Of a stretch of DNA of 64,000 bases, positions 60,353 to 64,000 are shown in pieces. Below the pieces are notes generated by a model. It was given only the letters and a program-made list of their open reading frames with translations, was not told the origin of the DNA and made no database searches. A program made the position numbers and the translations under genes. Origin of the DNA: Pirellulales bacterium (lineage in GTDB: Bacteria > Planctomycetota > Planctomycetia > Pirellulales > JAEUIK01); the NCBI GenBank assembly GCA_019694435.1, contig JAIBBZ010000024.1, forward strand, positions 1-64,000. The letters are read 5' to 3'. The number at the start of each line of letters is the position of its first letter. The stretch's first letter is position 1.

Positions 60353-61393
60353 ATGTTACGCATGCTGCCATTGGCCGCGATCTTCACCGCAGCCGCTCGG
60401 GCGCTCGGCGTCCACGAGAACATCGTGGCGACGCTGGCCGTGGCGCTGGCGGCGCTCGTGACGGGTGCGACGTTGCGGCTAGGACGCGCGCTGGTCTATG
60501 GCACCGACGACAAGGCGCGCAAGCGGCTCTCGAGCCTGGCCAGTTGGTCGGTGTTGTTCATGATCCTGGCGACGGTCGTGCTGCTGGGCCGGTACGCGGT
60601 CGTGGTGCTCCTGGGCGCGGCCAGCCTGATGGGGCTTTACGAGTACCATCGCCTGGTGGCCGATCGCGTCGACCGGCGGCTGTGGTGGATGGCCATTGCC
60701 ACGGTGCCGATCCATTACGCGATCGTCGCCGAGGGGACGCTGGCCCAGTTCTGGACACTGATCCCGATCGGCGTGCTGGTCGCGCTCTTGGTGCGGCTGG
60801 TGCTCGCCGAGCAGACGCAGAATTTTCTCGAGAGCGTGGGCACGGTCTACCTGGGATTGATGATCCTGGTTGTCCTGCTGTCGCACGCGGCGCTCGTCGT
60901 CACGCTGCCGCTGGTGCGGGAAGATCAGGGCGCCGGCCCGCTGGGGATGTTTCTCTACCTGGTGCTGTTGACCGAATCGAACGACATTGCCCAGGCACTG
61001 TGGGGGCGCCGGTTCGGTCACCGCAAGATCATGCCGCACGTGTCGCCGAACAAGACCTGGGAAGGGTTTCTCCTGGGTGCCGCGACCACCACATTCCTGG
61101 CCATCGCGCTGGCCGACGTACTGACGCCGCTGGGCCATGCGGTGTTGGTGGCCGGCGACGCCTATCTGGCGGTGCCCTATCTGCCCGCGGCGGTGGCCGG
61201 GCTGTTGATCGCTTGCGGAGGCTTCCTGGGCGACGTGACGATTTCGTCGATCAAGCGCGAGGTGGGCGTGAAAGACAGCGGCACCCTGCTGCCCGGCCAG
61301 GGAGGCATCCTCGACCGCATCGACAGCCTGACGTTTACCGGTCCGTTGTTCTTCTATTATGTCGAGCTGCTGCTCACGGAGCGCAGCCCATGA
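60353..61393 (+). CDS. CdsA-like phosphatidate cytidylyltransferase (YnbB-type)
   Basis: This 346-residue polytopic membrane protein starts 14 bases after hypE. It has about eight hydrophobic helices. It carries the CTP-transferase signature SSIKREVGVKDSGTLLPGQG, then GILDRID; the histidine of the usual PGHGG is Q316. NDIAQALWGRRFGHRKIMPH and VSPNKTWEGFLLGA are the other conserved blocks. It makes CDP-diacylglycerol or a related liponucleotide. The partner CDP-alcohol transferase follows with ATGA overlap, like E. coli ynbA/ynbB. Confidence 0.88.
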   Translation: MLRMLPLAAIFTAAARALGVHENIVATLAVALAALVTGATLRLGRALVYGTDDKARKRLSSLASWSVLFMILATVVLLGRYAVVVLLGAASLMGLYEYHRLVADRVDRRLWWMAIATVPIHYAIVAEGTLAQFWTLIPIGVLVALLVRLVLAEQTQNFLESVGTVYLGLMILVVLLSHAALVVTLPLVREDQGAGPLGMFLYLVLLTESNDIAQALWGRRFGHRKIMPHVSPNKTWEGFLLGAATTTFLAIALADVLTPLGHAVLVAGDAYLAVPYLPAAVAGLLIACGGFLGDVTISSIKREVGVKDSGTLLPGQGGILDRIDSLTFTGPLFFYYVELLLTERSP

Positions 61394-62007
61394 TCGATGC
61401 GCAGCGGCGCTGGTGGACGGTGCCCAACGTGCTTTCGGCCATCCGCCTGGCGGGCGCGCCGGTCGTGGTCGGGCTGGCGCTGGCGGGCGGAGGGCCGTAT
61501 TTATTGCCGCTGATCGTCGTGCTGCTGGTGACCGATTGGATCGACGGCAAGCTGGCGATCGCGCTGCGCCAGCAAACCGCGCTGGGCGCCCGGCTCGACA
61601 GCCTGGCCGACGTCACGTTTTACGCGTCGGTGCTGTTTGCGCTGGTCTATCTGCAGACCGACCTGGTGCTGGGCGAGGCGGCGTGGATCGTGCCGGCGGC
61701 CATCGGCTATGCGGTCAGTTGCGTGGCCGGGCTGGTAAAGTTCGGGCGGATTCCCACCTATCACACGCGCGGCGCGAAAATTGGCTGGCTGCTCGCGAGC
61801 CTGGCGATTCTGCTGGTGTTTGCGGCCGGCGCTGCATGGCCGCTGCGCGTCGCCGGAGTTTGGACCTTGCTGGTCAATCTCGAGGCCCTGGCCATCACGC
61901 TCGTGCTGCCCGAGGCGGCCGTCGACGTGCCGAGCGTGTTGCAGGCCCTGGCCCGGCGCCAGGCCCGATCGCAGGACGAATTTGCGGAGACGCGCGGCCG
62001 ATGTTGA
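61390..62007 (+). CDS. CDP-alcohol phosphatidyltransferase
   Basis: This 205-residue membrane protein has the family signature starting at D49 (DWIDGKLAIALRQQTALGAR, LDSLAD), with metal-binding aspartates D49, D52, D70 and D74. The Arg that normally follows the conserved Ala is I57. It has about five hydrophobic helices. The head-group acceptor cannot be told from sequence. It overlaps the CdsA-like gene before and the metallophosphoesterase after, so the three act together. Confidence 0.85.
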   Translation: MIDAQRRWWTVPNVLSAIRLAGAPVVVGLALAGGGPYLLPLIVVLLVTDWIDGKLAIALRQQTALGARLDSLADVTFYASVLFALVYLQTDLVLGEAAWIVPAAIGYAVSCVAGLVKFGRIPTYHTRGAKIGWLLASLAILLVFAAGAAWPLRVAGVWTLLVNLEALAITLVLPEAAVDVPSVLQALARRQARSQDEFAETRGRC

Positions 62008-62852
62008 CCTTGCTGCATATCTCAGACTTGCACTTTGGAACGCCGTACCTGCCCCACGTCGGCGAGGCGCTTCTGCGCATCGCGCCGAAGCTGGCGGCCG
62101 ACGTGATCGTCGTCAGCGGCGACCTCACGCAACGGGCCACGGCCGAGCAGTTTCAAGCGGCCCGCGAGTTTCTCGAGCAGTTGCCCCCTGTGCCGCGGAT
62201 CGTGGTGCCGGGCAACCACGACGTACCGCTGTACCGCGTGACCGAGCGGTTGTTCAAGCCGCACGCCTTGTACCAGCAATACATCCAGGCCGAGCTGGAA
62301 AGCGTGCATCGGTTCGATGGGGCGATTGTCGTGGCGCTCGATTCGACCGCGCCGCGCGAGGCGATCTCCAACGGGCGGATCGGCCGCCGCCGCCTGGACT
62401 TCTGCGAACAGGCCCTGGCCGGCGTGCCGGAAGACGTGGTCAAGATCGTCGTCGCCCATCACCATTTCATGCCGGCGCCCGATTTCGTCCACGATCAGAC
62501 GATGCCCCACGCACGGCGCGCCATCAACAAGTTCGTCGAGCTGGGGGTTGAGCTGGTGTTGGGTGGACACCTGCACCGGGCCTATATCGGCAATTCGCTC
62601 GACACCTATCCCGGCACCCATCGCGAGCGCGGCTTGATCGTTGTGCAATGTGGCACCACGACCTCGCGCCGCGGCCGCGGCCGCGAACGCGAAAAAAACT
62701 CGTTCAACTTGATCAAGATCGGCGACGAGATGCTGCGGGTGACCCACTACATGTACTTCGATGCGCTGGGAGAATTCGCACCGGTCAGCCGGCACATCTT
62801 TCCCCGCCCGGGCAGGCGCTTTGTCGAAGGGGCGCTGCACCACGCGGATTAG
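62001..62852 (+). CDS. Metallophosphoesterase (Icc/CpdA-like)
   Basis: This 283-residue calcineurin-like protein has all the metal motifs: D9-x-H11 (ISDLHFG), VVSGDLTQRA, VPGNHDVP, VAHHHFMPAP and LGGHLHRAY. It resembles the bacterial DNA-repair/3',5'-cAMP-phosphodiesterase-like Icc group. It has no leader, so it is cytoplasmic. The first codons overlap the phosphatidyltransferase gene by seven bases. It may process a phospholipid or nucleotide intermediate of the preceding two enzymes; this is inference from linkage. Confidence 0.88.
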   Translation: MLTLLHISDLHFGTPYLPHVGEALLRIAPKLAADVIVVSGDLTQRATAEQFQAAREFLEQLPPVPRIVVPGNHDVPLYRVTERLFKPHALYQQYIQAELESVHRFDGAIVVALDSTAPREAISNGRIGRRRLDFCEQALAGVPEDVVKIVVAHHHFMPAPDFVHDQTMPHARRAINKFVELGVELVLGGHLHRAYIGNSLDTYPGTHRERGLIVVQCGTTTSRRGRGREREKNSFNLIKIGDEMLRVTHYMYFDALGEFAPVSRHIFPRPGRRFVEGALHHAD

Positions 62853-62870
62853 CGGTGTCTGCACGCGAGT

Positions 62871-63830
62871 TCAGCGCTGAAGACCGCCGGCCGCGCGCGC
62901 CGACCGGCGGGCGGCGCCGGCGATGATCTGTTGCTCGATGTCGAGGCCCACGCGGCGGCTCCAGGCGTCGAGCAGCGCCTGGGCGACGGGGCCGCGCTGG
63001 CCGCCGGCGATCGAGAGGCCGTTGATCCGCGTCACTGGCAACAGGCAATAGGGCGTGCTGGTCAAGAACGCTTCGTCGGCGTTGATCGCCGAGAACACCT
63101 GCAGGTCGCGCTCGACGAAGGGGATGCCCAGTTCGGCAGCCAGCTCGCGCACCGTCGCGCGGCTGATCCCGGGCAGGATGTTGCGCTCGGGCGGCGAGAC
63201 GATCGTGCCACGCTCGACGAGGAGAAAATTCGCGCCGCTCGTTTCGGTCAGGTTGCCGTCGAGGTCGAGCAGCAGCGCCAGCGCGTCGGGATCGACCAGC
63301 CGGGCCTCTTGATCGGCCAGGTAGTAGTGCATCCGGCTGCGGTACTTCATTTTCGGGTCGTAGCATTGCGGCGGCACGTGCCGGATCGCCGGCGTGACCA
63401 GGTGCACGCCGTGCTGCATCCGTCGGGCCGAAAGCTCCCACGGCAGCGCAAAGGTGTGCATGCACACGGTCGGCGCACCGCGAGCCGCGCCGGCCACGGC
63501 ATATGTGGCATACTCCCCGGCCGTGACGAACTGGATCAGTCCCAGGTCGTCGTCCGCGTCGACGCCGGCCAGGTTGTGGGCCAGCAATTCCTCGGCCGTC
63601 TGGGTCACTTGCTCGGGCGAAAGGCCGATGTCGAACCGCACATAGCGCAGCGAACGGAACAGCCGGGCGACGTGATCTTCGAGGCGGAACGGCTGGTGCC
63701 CGAAGGTCCGCGTCATTTCGGTAACGGTCGCCCCCAGCACGACGCCGGAATCGTAAATCGCCAGGTGCGCCTGCGATGCCGGTATCATCCGGCCGTTGAG
63801 AAAGACCAACATTTCGGGCGCGGCAGACAT
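62871..63830 (-). CDS. Class IV PLP aminotransferase (branched-chain/D-amino acid type)
   Basis: Taking the ATG at 63830 gives 319 residues, MSAAPEMLVFLNGRMIPASQ. K162 in YDPKMKYRSRMHYYLADQEA is the Schiff-base lysine. DLDGNLTETSGANFLLVERG and NILPGISRATVRELAAELGI bind the cofactor phosphate and substrate. FLTSTPYCLLPVTRING is typical of planctomycete IlvE-like enzymes. It could serve branched-chain amino acids or act as a 4-amino-4-deoxychorismate lyase or D-amino-acid transaminase. It is convergent with the operon upstream, 18 bases apart. Confidence 0.88.
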   Translation of the reverse strand: MSAAPEMLVFLNGRMIPASQAHLAIYDSGVVLGATVTEMTRTFGHQPFRLEDHVARLFRSLRYVRFDIGLSPEQVTQTAEELLAHNLAGVDADDDLGLIQFVTAGEYATYAVAGAARGAPTVCMHTFALPWELSARRMQHGVHLVTPAIRHVPPQCYDPKMKYRSRMHYYLADQEARLVDPDALALLLDLDGNLTETSGANFLLVERGTIVSPPERNILPGISRATVRELAAELGIPFVERDLQVFSAINADEAFLTSTPYCLLPVTRINGLSIAGGQRGPVAQALLDAWSRRVGLDIEQQIIAGAARRSARAAGGLQR

Positions 63831-63937
63831 CCTGGCGAGTATAGTGTGCCGCCGGCGCGGAGGCACCTTGGCCGCAGGTTCGTGACGGCGGCCGATCTGT
63901 TATGATTTCCCCTCCGCAGACCCTGGAGAGATCAGCA

Positions 63938-64000
63938 ATGCGCGCGAGCGTGGTGAAGGCGAAGTTGGCCCGTAACGAGCCGGTGTTGGCGACGTGTTTG
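63938..64000 (+). CDS. Start of HpcH/HpaI-type aldolase gene (partial)
   Basis: The last 63 bases encode MRASVVKAKLARNEPVLATC and one more Leu, preceded by GGAGAG at the right distance. The sequence matches the N-termini of planctomycete HpcH/HpaI aldolase/citrate lyase-like proteins (MRxSxVxAKLxxGEPVLxTKL). The gene runs off the window. The family call rests on 21 residues only. Confidence 0.55.
   Translation, partial: MRASVVKAKLARNEPVLATCL

Noticed and set aside
1-64000. CRISPR array or rRNA genes
   Set aside because: No regularly spaced direct repeats of 25-40 bases and no rRNA-like sequence were seen in the window.

Overview
The window looks like a chromosomal segment of a planctomycete, probably Pirellulales-like. 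Coding density and G+C are high. Several genes belong to families that I associate with that phylum: a prenyltransferase/squalene-oxidase repeat fragment, a membrane-anchored coiled-coil protein, a redoxin/cytochrome/PHM-like protein, a small WIVKDPEG-type protein and a GH63/MGH1-like glycosidase. This placement is inference from gene families, not from a marker gene.

Positions 1-2566 are a pile of insertion elements. A truncated prenyltransferase-repeat gene is fused in frame to the 3' end of a transposase gene. Next come an IS5/IS903-like element and an IS630/Tc1-like element; the latter has clear inverted repeats and a TA target, but its transposase reading frame is broken twice. Positions 2567-3700 hold an AlpA/excisionase-like gene, a solitary tRNA 3' half (T arm plus acceptor strand) and an integrase-like N-terminus. 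This looks like the edge of an integrated element.

Positions 3702-32724 form one long minus-strand gene cluster for an extracellular contractile injection system (eCIS, a headless phage-tail-like particle of the PVC/Afp type). Read in the direction of transcription it encodes: sheath, inner tube, a four-cysteine baseplate protein, a proline-rich linker, a DUF4255 (Pvc16-like) protein, an AAA+ ATPase, a small unknown, a Pvc5/7-like tube-associated protein, a LysM-like protein, a gp27-like hub, a gp5/V-like OB spike protein, a PAAR-like tip, gp25, two gp47/J-like baseplate proteins, a tail-protein-I-like baseplate protein with a beta-helix-like region, and a DUF6519 protein. Many neighbours overlap by ATGA. 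Downstream lie three planctomycete-type envelope/TPR/coiled-coil genes and a low-G+C gene of unknown function that is the best candidate for a payload. No recognisable tape-measure or tail-fibre gene is present. Two structural proteins carry large helical insertions.

Positions 32983-49223 are mostly ordinary genes: an unknown protein, a degenerate papain-like protein, a small membrane protein, a DUF2252 protein, an RhlE-type DEAD-box helicase, a GH63-like glycosidase, a redoxin/PHM-like lipoprotein, a TPR protein, an alpha/beta hydrolase and an acyl-CoA synthetase/GNAT fusion.

Positions 49444-62852 form a tight plus-strand operon for a cytoplasmic NAD(P)-linked [NiFe]-hydrogenase that looks like group 3b. 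It encodes a CNB-domain protein, FeS (beta), flavin (gamma), small and large subunits, a maturation protease and HypA, B, F, C, D and E. It runs directly into a CdsA-like / CDP-alcohol phosphatidyltransferase / metallophosphoesterase trio. The window closes with a class IV aminotransferase on the minus strand and the start of an HpcH/HpaI-type aldolase gene.
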